The position numbers were made by a program, and so were the translations under genes. From Haplomitrium mnioides (lineage: Eukaryota; Marchantiophyta; Haplomitriopsida; Calobryales), in contig JBNGIS010024437.1 of assembly GCA_049999725.1 (NCBI GenBank), positions 27,580 through 91,579 on the forward strand: a stretch of 64,000 bases of DNA, written 5' to 3'. Within the stretch, counting starts at the first letter, position 1. The number at the start of each line of letters is the position of its first letter. The notes below the pieces were generated by a model that did no database searches, was not told the DNA's origin, and saw only the letters and a list, made by a program, of their open reading frames with translations. Shown in pieces: positions 1 to 12,078 of this stretch.

Positions 1-1156
1 TCCTACTCAACAATCCATCCCTTGCATGAAAACTTTTGCCTTGCTTGACAAAAAACTTTTGTCATGCTGAACAGTTGATGTCTTGCTCCTTGATAATCAA
101 TGCCATATTCAAAACTATGCTCTTTAGCAAGCAATATCCCCTTTGACGAGCGATGGTCTCTGCCTCTCTTGACAAACAGTGCCTCTAGTGTTCGGCTCTC
201 TGATGGATGATGCTCACTTTACTAGCAAAGCTGCTCTCCCGCGTAATGATGTTGGCCCCGTTACACAAGGTTGCTCTTCAAAAGAACAATGATGCTCATG
301 TGACAAGCAAGGCTGCTCACAACGAATACCATGCAATGAAGAGCTTGCATGCTAAGGAGCTAGCGGAGCGTTTATAAAAATTAGAAGGGGATTGTGTCAT
401 AGGTCATTCAAAGTAGCAACCCCATTTTTTGCTGCTACCTCGACGATTTCTAACAAGCAAACCGTTACTCGAGTCGAATCCCTCGACACAAAAATTTATA
501 CTCTTTGACAAGAACTTCCCTTGATTTGGTTGAAGAAAGCTTGTTGGACAAAATCCCTAACTTGTAGATTTTGGCAATTTTGCCTGCAATAAAATGACCT
601 TCTGCATTTTCTTGCAACCTTGGACAAAATCAAATAGAGGTTTTCTCAACGAGAATATGCACACAAAATCTGACCTTCGATGCAAATTTCAAAGCCTCTT
701 GCAAGTCTTTCGATGAATTCTTGGCAACCAAAAAGAACACAAAATCTATAGCCAAATATTTCTTTGCTTGAAGCTCTCTAGCTGTTTTCAACAATGTTTG
801 CTACCCAAAGTCTTCTCCAACATTTTAATTGCAACACTCTAATGAATGAGAAATTTTTGCAAAGTTTCTTCAAACATCAAGAATTTGCATAAATTCTTCA
901 CATATCAAATTTGGAATGAATTGTGTAATCTCTAGCAATCCAAGCTACCACAGATGCCCTCAAGTTTCTAATCAGATTTCTCACTCACAATCCAATGTAC
1001 CATAGATGCTCTATAGAGAAATCTCAAATCTTTTGATGTGTTTTTCTCAATTGATACCTTCTCAGGAAATTCCAATTGTTGATCTTTCGATATCAGTTCA
1101 ATGCACATTTGCTTTTAAGAAATCAAGATCAAGAATATTTTTATATTACTTCCTAC
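1..1156. other. Gene-free AT-rich stretch left of gypsy A
   Basis: I see no recognisable gene. The first 400 bases contain many short, loosely repeated phrases around gctc and ttgac, which look like degenerate repeats. The open frame that begins at 1006 runs into the LTR at 1157 and has no family features, so I treat it as chance. Confidence 0.5.
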
Positions 1157-1546
1157 TTGTAAAAGAACTCAAAAACCAACTTCCAAATGAGAAACAACTT
1201 CAAGATAATTCCAATAGAGTTATACCACTCAAAGACACTAAGCAAACAAAAGCCAAAAGCGCTAGCAAAAGCCAAGCAAACAAAGAGCCAAATAGAATTG
1301 AGAGGAACTCCCAAATGAGGAGTGGGATTAAGAATCCCTTCTATTTATACAAGAGAAGAGGGTGTCATCCCTCTTTTCTCATGTACAAGTCACTTCTAAT
1401 TTCAACCCTAAAAATGACTCTCTACTAAAAGTGACTTCAAAGGCAAATAATCTTATCTCAACCTTAAAAGTGATCTTGTACCATGTCCTTCACTCCTCTC
1501 TATTTTCTTGTAAATAGCATAACCTTATGCTTGTACTATTATATAA
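1157..1546 (-). repeat. LTR of gypsy A
   Basis: On the minus strand this reads as the same LTR as 11670-12046. It shares the blocks around TACAAGCATAAGG, the phrase GACACCCTCTTCTCTTGTATAAAT containing the TATA box (read in pieces), and the terminal GAGTTCTTTTACA. It lies directly 3' of the gypsy A chromodomain, so it is the 3' LTR of that fragment. Boundaries were set by alignment by eye with the copies at 11020 and 11670. Confidence 0.75.
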
Positions 1547-1559
1547 TCCTTGCCTTCTA

Positions 1560-3062
1560 ATCGATGATGTCCTTATCATTGCCACAACTTTCAAATATTT
1601 GAATAGCTTCTTGAACATTCTCAAGATTTGAAGAAGGTTTCCAAGTAGCATCATGAAATGGATAGCCTTTCTACAAAACCTTGTATTGAACTTGTAGATG
1701 CCTCCCTTGCTTGATAGCTCTTTTCACCAAAATGTAGTCCACCTCAAATTCTTCATGATCATCAAGAACAATAGCTAGAGGAGGAAGTTGAACATGATTT
1801 GAAAAAGAAGATGGACTAGGAACAAAAGGCTTAAGTTTGGAGACATAAAACATAAGATGAATCTTCATATAAAGAGGAAGGTCAAGTTTATAAGCAATGG
1901 GAGAAAAAACCTAAGAAATATAGAAAGGACCAATCCAAGCAGGAGATAACTTACGAACTTGAATATCTGAAGACAATGGAAGATCGTGAGTAGAAAACAT
2001 AACTTGGTCACCTAAAACATAAGAGCAATCACGATGACGACTATTGGCATATTTTTTTGCCGATTTTGAGCAACAGTAAGATGGTTGTGAGCATCTTGTA
2101 AGGAAGAAGATAAACGAGACACAAAGGTAGAAATGGGAACATTGGAAGAAGAAGGAGAAATAAAACCATTGGAAACAAGAGGATGTTGACCCAAATTAAG
2201 AAAGAAAGGAGAAAACCGAGTACTTGCTTCTTTGGAGTTGTTGTAGAAAAACTCCACAACCGGTAAGAAACTATTCTAATCCGTGTGATGAACATTGATA
2301 AATACGTGAATCATATCCTCTACAATACAATTAGCATGCTCTATTTGCCCATTTATTTGTGGATGATAAGTAGTAGACATAGAAATTTTGGTTCCTAGAA
2401 GTTTGAACAACTCTCGCCAAAACTTTCAAGTGAAATACAGATCCTTATTAGATTTTAACACCTTGGGCATTCCATGATTACGGAAGACAATATCAAAGTA
2501 AATTTTTGCAAACTATGGCACATCTACTGCATCCACCATTGGTGCTAAATGAATCTGCTTATTGAGGTTGTTCACAAACACCACAGTAGCAGTAAACCCA
2601 CAATTCATAGTTGGAAAAGAAGTGACAAGATCCAAACTTACATGTTCTTAACAAGTAGTAGGAATTGGTAATGGTTGAAGAAGTCCCGTTGGTTTTTTAT
2701 TCGAAGCTTTGTTTCGTTGAAAACTTTCATATGGCTAAACAAAACCACGAACATCTCGAGCCAAGTTAGGCCACCACCAAGTGCGTTGAAGCAACTCTGT
2801 AGTTTAAACTACTCCAAGATGCCCAGAGATGAGAATGTCATGCGCTTCTTGTAAAAAAGTTATTTGAAGTGTATCATCTTGTGGAACGTATATTTGATAG
2901 CCTCGATAGAGAATACCATCTTGAATGGAAAAGAAATGATGCTCACTATCTTTGACGGCTAATCGTGCCCGAACAAGACTAATAAAAGCATCTTCTTGCA
3001 GTTTTTGACGATAACTCCCACTAATTGCCTCATCCAAATAAAAGATCATTTCTCTATTTCAC
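1560..3062 (-). pseudogene. Gypsy A integrase with chromodomain (decayed)
   Basis: This is a Ty3/gypsy integrase remnant, which would insert element cDNA into nuclear chromatin. Read on the minus strand from 3049, it starts in the zinc-binding region that precedes the catalytic core (residues like GILYRGYQIYVPQDD and EAHD..SGHLGV). It continues through core fragments (NSKEASTRFSPFFLNLGQHP, 2012-2257) and ends in KIHLMFYVSKLKPF and a chromodomain tail (KGYPFHDATWKPSSNLENVQ, around 1600-1660). Reverse transcriptase and everything upstream are absent beyond about 3062. Several stops and frameshifts make it inactive. It belongs to the same family as gypsy B and E. Confidence 0.85.
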
Positions 3063-4141
3063 AAGTTATTTATTTTGTTGCTTAAACCTTTTGTCTTTAT
3101 TATCAACAAAAAAAGATACTAAAATATAAATTCTTATATTATTTAAACAATATGTAAGAATATTATTATATGTATAGCTAGAAACTATCACAAAAATAAT
3201 GCAACATAAAAAATCTATTTTTGAAATAGAAACAACAACTCATTTAATCATTGGTCTTTAATTCCTGAGAGTCATGTTCAAAATATTCATTTATATTCTT
3301 GTAGCTATAGTTTGATGGGAATCATATTGTTTGACTCTCCTTCAAACGCTTGAAGGCTGAAGGTTTTTTTTCTCTTGTATTCAAAATAGTTGGATTTGAT
3401 GGTTGTTGGAGTCATTTTTTTAGTTGGTTTTTTTGTATTAGAAGAAAAATAAAAATAGAGTACTGTAAATCTATTTTCTATAGTGAAAGTATTGTCTAGA
3501 AAAAGTATCTTAAGCCTTATAAGCATAACATTTAACACATGTTTGTTTTGGGTTTGGAGGTTCCTCTCAATCAAATGACAAAGCTTTGAGAACTCTTGCA
3601 ATCCAAAACAACATTTTTTTGAGTCTTGTGATGCAATGACACAAATGAATATTTTGGCTTTTATATCACACATGTTGCACAAAATTTGCTATCTTAGTTT
3701 GATCCATGTAAAATGGTTCCTTCTCTTGTTCTAGTCTCATTCTAGAAGCTACATCATATATTGCTCGACTTGGACAAGATATACGTTCGATTTTAGCCTC
3801 TTCTCCAAAGGTAAACTTAAAGAGTGTACACCAATGTTTTGAAAATCATTACAAGACTCTATAAATTATGATTTCGCAAACATTATTTTTTGTTTCAAGT
3901 CCTCCATGCTTTACGTCAACAACCTATATTGTCATCCCATGTTGGGTAAGAAAGAACTCATCCCACCATTCTATGTCATAATCTTTGAAGAACTTGTAGC
4001 AATTCTTGCTAATGTTGCTTTAAATACAAAGACACTTTGGGTGCATGAACTTCTGTTGATTCTTTTTTAGATCGCTTTAAATTAAAATAAGCCATAAATG
4101 ATATCAAAATTGCACTCAAAATTTTCATGCCTACTTTCAAA
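3063..4141 (-). pseudogene. R0: C-terminal fragment of R gene 1 (DUF7869-type)
   Basis: The minus-strand frame 3305-3682 contains KAKIFICVIAS, PTTIKSNYFEYKRKKTFSLQAF and a hydrophobic FDF-like stretch. These match the C-terminal region of R gene 1 in R3 (45870-46331) and R4 (50490-50960). The same core block appears a second time at 5040-5960, so this is a separate, more diverged copy sitting end to end with R1. The join at about 4141 was inferred from where similarity to the internal part of gene 1 stops. Function is lost. Confidence 0.7.
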
Positions 4142-5016
4142 ATCTCTTGCAATTCAAAGATTTATATACGCAAATGAGTTATAGCTCAAAATCAAAAAAG
4201 ATGGTGGGTTTAGAGATTTTCTTTAGAGTCTAAACATATAGAGAGCTCCAAGTTTAGACCAAAATCTCCTAAACAAAGGGTTTTGAGTTCTACAAGAGAG
4301 TCTTTGAGCGGTTTAGAATCTAAGTTCTATACGATAGTCTTTTTATGTATATGGTTTAGGGTTATACATTAGAGTCTATGTGTGTGGAAGGCTTTGACTT
4401 CCACATCAAAGTCAATGCGCGCATAGGAATATGAGTTATACATCTGAGCACTTGTCAACAAAGACTAGACTCAACAAAGGTTTTAAGTTCTGCAACAAAG
4501 TTTATGCATGTATGAGGTTTTGACTTGCGCATCAATGCCTATTTCTGTATAGGGTTCAGACTTCTAGATTCGAGTCCAAGTGCACTTAAGGTTTGGTTTT
4601 TCGCAGTGAACTCTAGACAAGCTTATGATTCTATTTTCTAAATCGGAATCTATGAGTTAAAGGGGTTCAAAGCCCTACATCATAGTCAAAGTGCGCTAAA
4701 AGTTTCAAGTTTTACATCAAGTCCATGCTAGCAAAGGATTAAGTAGTTGATTTGAGTAGATGCTTCAATGATCCAAAAAATCAATACCAAAGCATTAAAC
4801 TCTTCTTGCAAACAATATAGTATTAAAGAATATGATTAAATTTTGGATCAAAAAACATTTCACAAACCAAATAAAGATTACGATTAAATGTTTAAGTTTC
4901 ATTTGCACATAATAAAAATGAACTTGGAATGATTTACACTAAAAAGCTCAAGGTGGCATATAAATTCAAGAAATTTTTTGAATAAAATTCTCATGTACAT
5001 TATAAAATAATTAACT

Positions 5017-8000
5017 TCAGCCACTCATATCAACTTCTTTGGATTAAGCTTCAGAAGAGTCATCAAGATTAACATGGTCTACCTCAGTGTTGATAACATT
5101 GATTGAATATCTTTCAAACACAACCGGATTGATTGCTATTTGTCTTTCAAACTCAAATAGATTTGATTTAATAGTAACTAGAGTGGTTTTTCTCCATTGG
5201 TTTTTTTATATGAAAATAAAATCAAAAGAAAAAATTGTGATTTGTGTTACATCAATATGTAGCTTGGATTTGTGTTTTCTTTTTATTGCTGCTATTTTTC
5301 CTAAAAAGTATTGTCTAGAAAATGCATTCTCAACCTCATAAACAAACCATTGAGCATATTCTTATTTTCCATTGGGAGGTTTTTCCTCATCAAGTGACAA
5401 AATTTTGAGAACTTTGGAAATTCAAAACGGTCTGCTCTTTGGATCGAGTGATGCAAAATACAATAATAAATATTTTGGCTTTCATATCATGTAGGTTTCC
5501 AAATTGTACGCATATATAGTGTGATGTGAAATAGTCCTTTCTTGTGGCTTAGGTGCTTCATCATAGATTGCTCAACGTGTAGACAACATACGTTATACTT
5601 GAACATTTTCCTCTCGTTAGTGAGCATTAAACTAAGGGCTTAGAAGAACATTTTGAGAATCATAGCAAGTATTTGTAGACTATGAAGGTGGAAAGGTAAA
5701 TTCTGTTTTGAGTCCTCATCTTTTTCTTTCAATGATGTAAGTCACAATCTCTTGTTGGGTAAGGAAAAAATTATTCCACTATTGAATGTCAAAATCTATA
5801 AAGAACTTGTAGCAATTCTCACTTATATTGTCATTTATTGCAAAGACCATTTTCTCCACATCAACTTCTCTTTCTTCCTTTTGAGATTGCTTGATTTTAG
5901 AATATGCCTTAAGAGAAATCAATATTGAACTTAAAATTTCTCTCCCACTTCAAGTAGACACTTGAGTTAACAAATACCATTAAGAGGTAGCCAAAAATCA
6001 TCTGTTGAAAATTATTTGCTCCAAGTCTTTGCCTTCGAATCACTCACCTTGAACTTGAATTGTTGATTGAAGGTAATATCATATATCCTTTGAACAAGAG
6101 ATGGAAGTTGTTGCAAAAACAATTTGAAATCCCAAGTCTTCATTAGAAGAGTTACTTAGAGTTTCGAATTATAAGATAATTGTAGCGCATCGCTAAAACT
6201 CGTCATCGTAAAAGCACTGATATGTTTCAAACGTCTTGAAAATCTACTTAACATTTGATCATGAGTATGGTCGATCATGAGAAATCCCACCTTGATTTTT
6301 TTTAAAATTCTTGGCAAAAATGAGACTAAGATACCTAATTTAGATGAAATTATTATTTTCTCGTATCGTATTGTCCAACTGAAGATACAATGTGAGAAGC
6401 AAAAGCCCTTCAAAGTTACATAGTATTCTATTTAGCACCATAACTTGAGAGTCACTTCTCAAGTTTCCATAGGTTAAAAAGACCCTCAAAAAAAGAATAT
6501 GATTGAATATTAACGCACCAACAACATGCACAACCACCCTACAATCTTTATCAATGTATTTTTGTGGTGAGGGCTAGTGTATAATAGTTGTTTTCTTTTG
6601 ATGCATTCCATCAAGCACAATGCCCAAGTACTTTTGACCATCGCAAAGCATTTTCTTTGATGGTTTGCAAGTTTTGTTCTTTCTTTCATTTGTTGGTCAC
6701 AGTGAAGAAACAATTGGTGATTATATTTGACTACATCATCCAAAAACACCAAAAAGATATAAATAATTTTGTGAAATATGTCTTGATGTCTCAAATTTCA
6801 AAAGATAGCTTCAAGAGCAAAAAATATTCAAAGCAAACATTAACAAATGTTTCAAATAGAAGAGGTGAAAACTAAAAACAACAATTCAAAGTCTAGTTTG
6901 TGCTATTCTTTGACTCAACATGTGCAAGAGATTCTACAAGAGAAAAACAAAAGGTTTTCATCTTGGGCCACAAACTAGAACTACAATTTCTGTACTAGCA
7001 TCAACTCTATGCTTTCATAGGACTCAAAGAAACAATAACAAAACCTATGTGCGCATATGATCAAAAGCAACAACATCAATTTTTTGGTTTTCTTTGACTC
7101 TAGTCATGACTGGAATTGAAAGAAACAAGAATAAAGCCTATGTGTGCATGGGATCACAAACAACATAAATGATTTTTGATCTTGTTTATCTTGGGTTGGG
7201 CCTTGGCTTGAAAGCAAAAATAGCAAAACCCAATATGTACCTAAGGTTAGAACCAACATCCAAAACAATTTCCACATTCTATTTGACTCTTGGCGTGCTT
7301 TGGATTCAAATTTAAAGCAAAAGACCCTATGCAAACATAGAGTCTTAACTCACAACTGCAATTTCTATGTTTTTTCTTGACTCAAATCTCATTTTAAAAA
7401 ATCAACAAAACTAATATCTTGTTGCACTAAGTTTGAGAAAGCTCAACATCTTCAGAATTAAGCTTTGACTATGGCAAAAAGAGAATTATAATAACTTTAG
7501 GTTTCAAAAAGAAAGAAATTTGTTACCATTGTTGAACTCCAAGATGGATTTCTCTCGCATCAATTTTATTTCTTTGTAGGTTTCACAAATAGAAAATCTA
7601 TTGCATTTTGGAGTTTTAACATTTGGAAAATGCATTCTCCAATGTTTTATAAAACAAAAATAAACTCATAATGCAATCGAGATCCTTTTCTTTCAAATAA
7701 GTTGTATGGAAGTTATAAACTTCTTACTTTGTAAAATTATATGGCAAGTTATAAATTGTATGAGTGGGCATTCTTTCACATAATGTCTAGAAAAAATTGT
7801 CCATCCATTCATGCACGAACACTTCTTTGGCAAATACTTAAGTCTTCATTTCCAAAAATGCCTCTAAGATATGTGTTCTTGAGATTTTGAATCTTTTGAA
7901 TTCTATCACTCTCTACTAATAATATTGACTTAAAGTCTCTTCTACATACAATGGTGTTGGCATGCACAGTAAATAAATTTTTAAGATTAGAGTCTTTTCT

Positions 8001-9201
8001 TGGTATTCCCTACTATAAGGTAATATCTTGATTCTTCATGCTTTGTCAAAAATACGTTTTTCTCAAACTTCTTAAAAAATCCATCTTGCATAGCAAAAAA
8101 CAATTATTTAGACAACATGAAATTCTCTTCAATTTTAAAATTGATATTGGATGGAGCTTTTTCTTCCTAAAGCTCTCGTCATGATGGACTTTTGGCAAGG
8201 AATTGTCATGTAAAGTATTTATCTGTTTGTGTTTTGGCTCAGAGAAAGAACTCTTATGTTTTGCCAATTGGTTGGGTCCGTAGGCAAATCTTGCCATCAG
8301 AGATAAAGCATTATCTTCGAGATCTTGTGCATCATTGGAAAATTTGTTTGTTCTTTTGAAATATGTTTTTGATCTATGTGGACCACATTTATAAGTATGA
8401 GAACTAGACCATGTCAAAACCAAATCTTCATTAAAATCTTGAGCAAAAGGAAATGTCTTTTCTAAAAAAATCGGCGCTCTTGGCGATAAATCCAAAGAAA
8501 TATTCAATGCCAATGACTCTTTTCTTGAATCATTGCCTAAATTGTTATATAAAGATTCTTCCAAACAATTTCTGTTTCTAGAGCGAATTCCATTTTCTCT
8601 CAAAGATCCAACTTGCTTAGAATTTACTCATTATTTGACTGGTGTTAACGGTGATAGGGTGTCATCTCCAAAATTGAAATAATCATTTGATTCTGTATTT
8701 TTTTGTCTTTTGAACTAACAGATTTAGATCTTGAACATCATCATCTTCATTTGATGTTGACAAAAAAAGTTCCACGACCTTCTTTTGATTGTGACTTGAA
8801 CATCTATCTATTGACTTGTTGGAGTATTCATTAGAAGGAGAAAACTTTGATCGCTTGATCAGCAAGAAAGATCCAATTTCTGCAAAAGGTTGAGTCTTGG
8901 ATCTTATGCACGCATTGAGTTCACTCCTTGATCCTATACGCGTATTGGGTTCACTCCTTGATCATATGCGCGCATAGAGATCACTCTTTGATCCTACACG
9001 TGCATAGGGTTCACTCACTTGATCTTCTTTTGTTGATGTATCTTGTTCAACAACTGCCACGTTTTTCTCCAAAATACTTGCCATCACACTTAATGCTTGC
9101 CTCCTCAAAACAACGATTTGAAACTCCAACTGCTGGCCAAAAGTAGGACCTTTTTTAGAACATGAATCTGGAAATTCTAATTGCTTCTTGCTTCTAAACA
9201 C
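5017..9201 (-). pseudogene. R gene 1 (DUF7869-type protein), copy R1
   Basis: This is a probable transposase-like protein of the DUF7869 kind; that function is my inference. From the N-terminus: a basic start (MFRSKKQLEFPD, 9201), decapeptide repeats (8889-9020), a Ser-rich segment with LSLMARFAYGPNQ (8046-8603), a cysteine-containing segment near 7690 just before an intron rich in palindromes, then the core. The core has ERTK.AN at 6700, LRSDSQVMVLNRILCNFEG, YLQLDNTIREN (6420-6340) and DHTHDQMLSRFSRRLKH (6250). The C-terminal domain ends at a stop at 5017-5019. The frame is broken many times. The core aspartate of QLDN is kept, while the usual VGHTHD reads IDHTHD. Confidence 0.75.
8889..9020 (-). 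repeat. 30-bp in-frame tandem repeat with palindrome (R1)
   Basis: About four units of 30 bp, each holding a TATGCRYGCATA-type palindrome and a TTGATC-type spacer (units near 8898, 8928, 8958, 8988). The perfect core TATGCGCGCATA lies at 8965-8976. On the minus strand each unit equals ten codons of gene 1, giving peptides such as SEPYARVGSKSD. The same array occurs in R3 (41590-41770) and R4 (54285-54440). Confidence 0.75.
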
Positions 9202-9424
9202 TCTTGTTATTTAAAAATAATAAGAAAAAAAATTACAAATTTGAAGGAATTGTTTAAACAAATATTCCTGGTAGATGTTGTATATCCCAAATATGGATTT
9301 TTGGGACAAAATTTACAAAATGACAAAATATAGAAAGCTTTGTAGAAGAAAAGGAAAAAAAATTTGGAAAGATGAAAAAAAACAATGCATTATATGCTAA
9401 CCTCTTTTTTCTACTATGCAAATC

Positions 9425-9500
9425 TACGTGTCAAGGGCTCCACGAATCAATTTTTGGCGAGAAAATACGTTTTTTGAAATTCTTGTATAAAAAGAGCGAC
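9425..9500. promoter_or_regulatory. Divergent promoter of R1, gene 2 side
   Basis: TACGTGTC, a G-box/ABRE-like core, lies at 9425-9432. It is followed by GGCGAGAAAA and a TATA box (TTGTATAAAAAGAG, near 9485) upstream of gene 2 on the plus strand. The same order and spacing is present in R3 on the opposite strand (41107-41176), so these blocks are conserved between copies. Whether ABA-type factors bind is unknown. Confidence 0.5.
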
Positions 9501-9680
9501 AATGGAAAGTTTCTTTCCATTTTCATGAGTTCACTTTCAAGTTTGTGTTTTCTTATTATGGTGATTTTTGCTACTTTCTGTGATTTGGCATATTTTTGCC
9601 TTCCTTTTTTTTTAAAAACTTTTTGTTATTCATTTTCACTCTTTTTTTTTCATTTATTTTCACAAGAGAGAAAGTAACGT

Positions 9681-11019
9681 CTCATACCACTGCTCCAAAA
9701 CTTATACAACCAAGGCTTTACTAGTATGCCAACATTTTGAAGTTAATTGAGCCTCACAAATTAGCTAACGAATGGCTAGTTTGTTGTGGTACTATTAGAG
9801 ACATAGATCATCACCTTTATCTTTTCTAAGGTGAAGGTGAGCTTTTTGGTCTAAGTTGCAATGATTTGAAAGGAGCACAGAGCCCACATTAGGCTACTTA
9901 TGCAGTCTATAGATGGGATCACTCTTTTCAAGGCATTCTTAAAGAAGTTATGCTTCAATAAAATGCAACCTCGAGATATCTTCACCAATGATTTGCAAGA
10001 GGCATACAAGAATGGCAAGGTGACAATTCGTAACTCCTCTTTTTTTTGTAAGACTCTAGTCTTTGAAGGGATTTGAGCTCTATGCGCATATGGATTCCTA
10101 GATTTATGCACACATGGACCCTTTTCAAACAAAGAGTCTATAGTCCAAGAGCGTCTGGACCTTGGAATCCATGCGTGCATGGAGTTCGTAGTCTAGACAC
10201 GCGTGGATCTCATAATTCATGGATGTATGGACTCTAGAATCTTTGCACGCATGCACTATGAAGTCCATGCAAGTATGGACTCTTCGGTCTTTGCACGTAA
10301 GAACTCTAAAGTCCATGCGTGCATGGACTTCAAAAACCACTTGTATTTAGACTACGCACTCCTTAGACACATGATATTTTTGCAAGAAAAGCATCCATGT
10401 GAGCATTGAATCCAAGCGCACCTCTGCATTAGACTTTAGACTCCTTGCATGTTTGGACTCAATGCACGCATAGACTGGGGTTAATATTGAGTATTCTTGA
10501 GGTACTTAGAAGCAATGACAACTAGGATTTTGAAGAAATAGTAGCCAAGTATTCTTGTTTATACTTTTTTTTTTTAACAATCCTTGATCCTTTGATATTT
10601 CTTCTTTTCAATTTTCACACTTTTTATCTGACTTTGTTAATGCTTACCCGAACATGAAGCAAATGAAGAGAGATTTTGTGAAGTTTGCATTTAGTTTGAA
10701 ATTTTTGAGAGTGAATTTGGGGTTGAGCTTGGGACAGTATGTGCCTCGTGTTAGTGTCACAACAATAGGTGGACTATTGATTGCAAAGAAAATAAAAGAA
10801 GTAGAGTTTATATAAGCTCCAAAGAAGAAGAAGTTGACACTATAAAAGAAGAGCCCGGTGCCACCACCACCCATCCAAAAAGAGCCCATCCAATTGCCTT
10901 CTCTTTTTATCTCATCAATGCAAGTACCATCATTATCCTCTTCCTGCAACTCTAAAGAGGATGTTGACAAAGTGCTTGAGCAACACCCCACATTAAGAGA
11001 AAAGAGGCAGGTGCACAAA
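9681..11019 (+). pseudogene. R gene 2 (ParB-methyltransferase), 5' part only, copy R1
   Basis: The first exon encodes a diverged form of the family N-terminus (APKLIQPRLY, then LANEWLVCCGTIRD). A presumed intron follows, holding the 24-bp palindrome array (about 10085-10480). Coding resumes near 10630 with DFVNAYPNMKQ and RDFVKFAFSLKFL, which align with DFVDGYPDAKH and QDFIKMTINIKLL of R3. A Pro/Ser-rich linker (PPPPIQKEP) follows. The copy stops at 11019, where the gypsy B' LTR begins, so the ParB-like and methyltransferase regions are missing. Stops within the exons show it is dead. Confidence 0.65.
10085..10480. repeat. 24-bp dyad tandem array in R1 gene 2 intron
   Basis: Degenerate units of about 24 bp repeat CATGGACT, a short centre, AGTCCATGCGYGCATGG. 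The unit is symmetrical, so both strands read alike. It occupies the same place in gene 2 as the array at 40095-40550 in R3. Open frames crossing it on both strands are by-products of a period divisible by three. Confidence 0.75.
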
Positions 11020-11489
11020 TGTAGTAGTGCAAGCATGATGTTGTGTTATATATAAGAAAATGGAGAGGAGTTAAGGAAGTGGTAGAGGGTCACTTTTAGG
11101 GTTGAAATTATTTTAAGGTTACTTGCTTTTGAAGTTACTTTAAGTCAAATGGCATAAGATTACTTTTAGAGTTGAAGTGAGACAAGATTACTTGCCTTCA
11201 AAGTTACTTTTATAGAGTAAGATAAGATCACTTTTAGGGCTGAAATTGGAAGTGACTTATAAGTGAATGAAGTGGGATGACATTTTCTTCTCTTGTATAA
11301 TAGATATGCTTCAAAGTCCCACTTATCATTCTAAAGTTCCTCTCAAATCACTTGGGTTCTTTGGTTACTTGGCTTTTGCTTTCACTATTGGTCTTAGCTT
11401 GGACCTTGAATTGCATTTGGTTGAAGAACTCTATTAGAGTTCACTATGAGTTCTTACTCATTTGGAGTTTGTCTTTGAGTTTTTTTCCA
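11020..11489 (+). repeat. 5' LTR of gypsy B'
   Basis: Starts TGTAGTAGTGCAAGC and ends just before the primer-binding site at 11490-11504 (TTGGTATTAGAACTA, close to the tRNA-iMet complement). It aligns along its length with the LTRs at 11670-12046 and 1157-1546, with small insertions. The paralogous start TGTAATGGTACAAGC supports the left edge. It cuts gene 2 of R1. Confidence 0.7.
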
Positions 11490-11529
11490 TTGGTATTAGA
11501 ACTACGGTTCTTTTCTGGTGGCGAGTTAC

Positions 11530-11666
11530 ATGGAGAATCAAGGAGTGGTCGTTCAAGCAATGCAATAACAACTTGAACATCTTCATGTCTTTTAGAAGTG
11601 AGAATTAAAAGAAGAGTATTTTTTCAAGATGAAGAGAGTTATAGGCAATTTTTAACACCAAAAGCA
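11530..11666 (+). pseudogene. Gypsy B' gag start, cut by gypsy B
   Basis: After the primer-binding site, a short decayed gag begins MENQG and keeps pieces such as QAMQQQLE. It stops at a segment equivalent to PKAY of the intact-looking gag at 12079. Right there the LTR of gypsy B starts (11670), so B inserted into this gag. The rest of B' is not seen on the far side. Confidence 0.65.
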
Positions 11667-11669
11667 TAT

Positions 11670-12046
11670 TGTAATGGTACAAGCATAAGGTTCCGCTATT
11701 TGTAAGAAAATAGAGAGGAGTGAAGGAAGTGGCAGAGGGTCACTTTTAGGGTTGAGATAAGATTATTTGCCTTTGAGATCACTTTTAGAGTTTTATGGTT
11801 GAAATTGGAAGTGACTTATAAGTGAGAAAAGAGGGATGACACCCTCTTCTCTTGTATAAATAAAAGAGCTTAATAGCTCCTCTCTTCATTCTGGAGTTCC
11901 TCCCAATTTGCTTTGGCTCTTTGGTTGCTTGGCTTTGGCTAGCACTCTTGGCTTTTGTTTTCTTATTGGCCTTGAGTTGTGTAACTCTATTAGAGTTATC
12001 TTGAAGTTGTTACTTATTTAGAATGCGGTTGTTGAGTTCCTTTACA
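11670..12046 (+). repeat. 5' LTR of gypsy B
   Basis: TGTAATGG at the left end and TTTACA at the right end give the canonical TG...CA termini over 377 bp. A TATA box (TGTATAAATAAA) lies near 11853-11864. The internal text matches the LTRs of gypsy A and B'. No matching 3' LTR was found, because the 3' end of gypsy B is lost where R2 begins (20518). Confidence 0.8.
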
Positions 12047-12060
12047 TTGGTATTAGAGCT
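12047..12060 (+). other. Primer-binding site of gypsy B (tRNA-iMet)
   Basis: TTGGTATTAGAGCT directly follows the LTR. It differs by one base from TGGTATCAGAGC, the standard complement of the initiator-methionine tRNA 3' end used by many plant retrotransposons. This fixes the orientation of the element and the LTR boundary. Confidence 0.8.
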
Positions 12061-12078
12061 ACAATTCTTTTTGGTGGA

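Larger units (their letters stand above)
4142..11019. mobile_element. R1: truncated copy of two-gene element R
   Basis: R1 carries gene 1 on the minus strand (5017-9201) and the first part of gene 2 on the plus strand (from about 9681), separated by the shared promoter. The 3' flank of gene 1 (4142-5016) matches the same segment of R2, R3 and R4. Gene 2 is cut at 11019 by the LTR of gypsy B'. No terminal inverted repeats are visible, and both outer ends are missing. Introns and flanks contain the ATGCGCGCAT-type palindromes typical of the family. Confidence 0.75.

Noticed and set aside
1006-1428. 140-codon plus-strand frame
   Set aside because: Runs into the gypsy A LTR on the opposite strand and has no recognisable domain.
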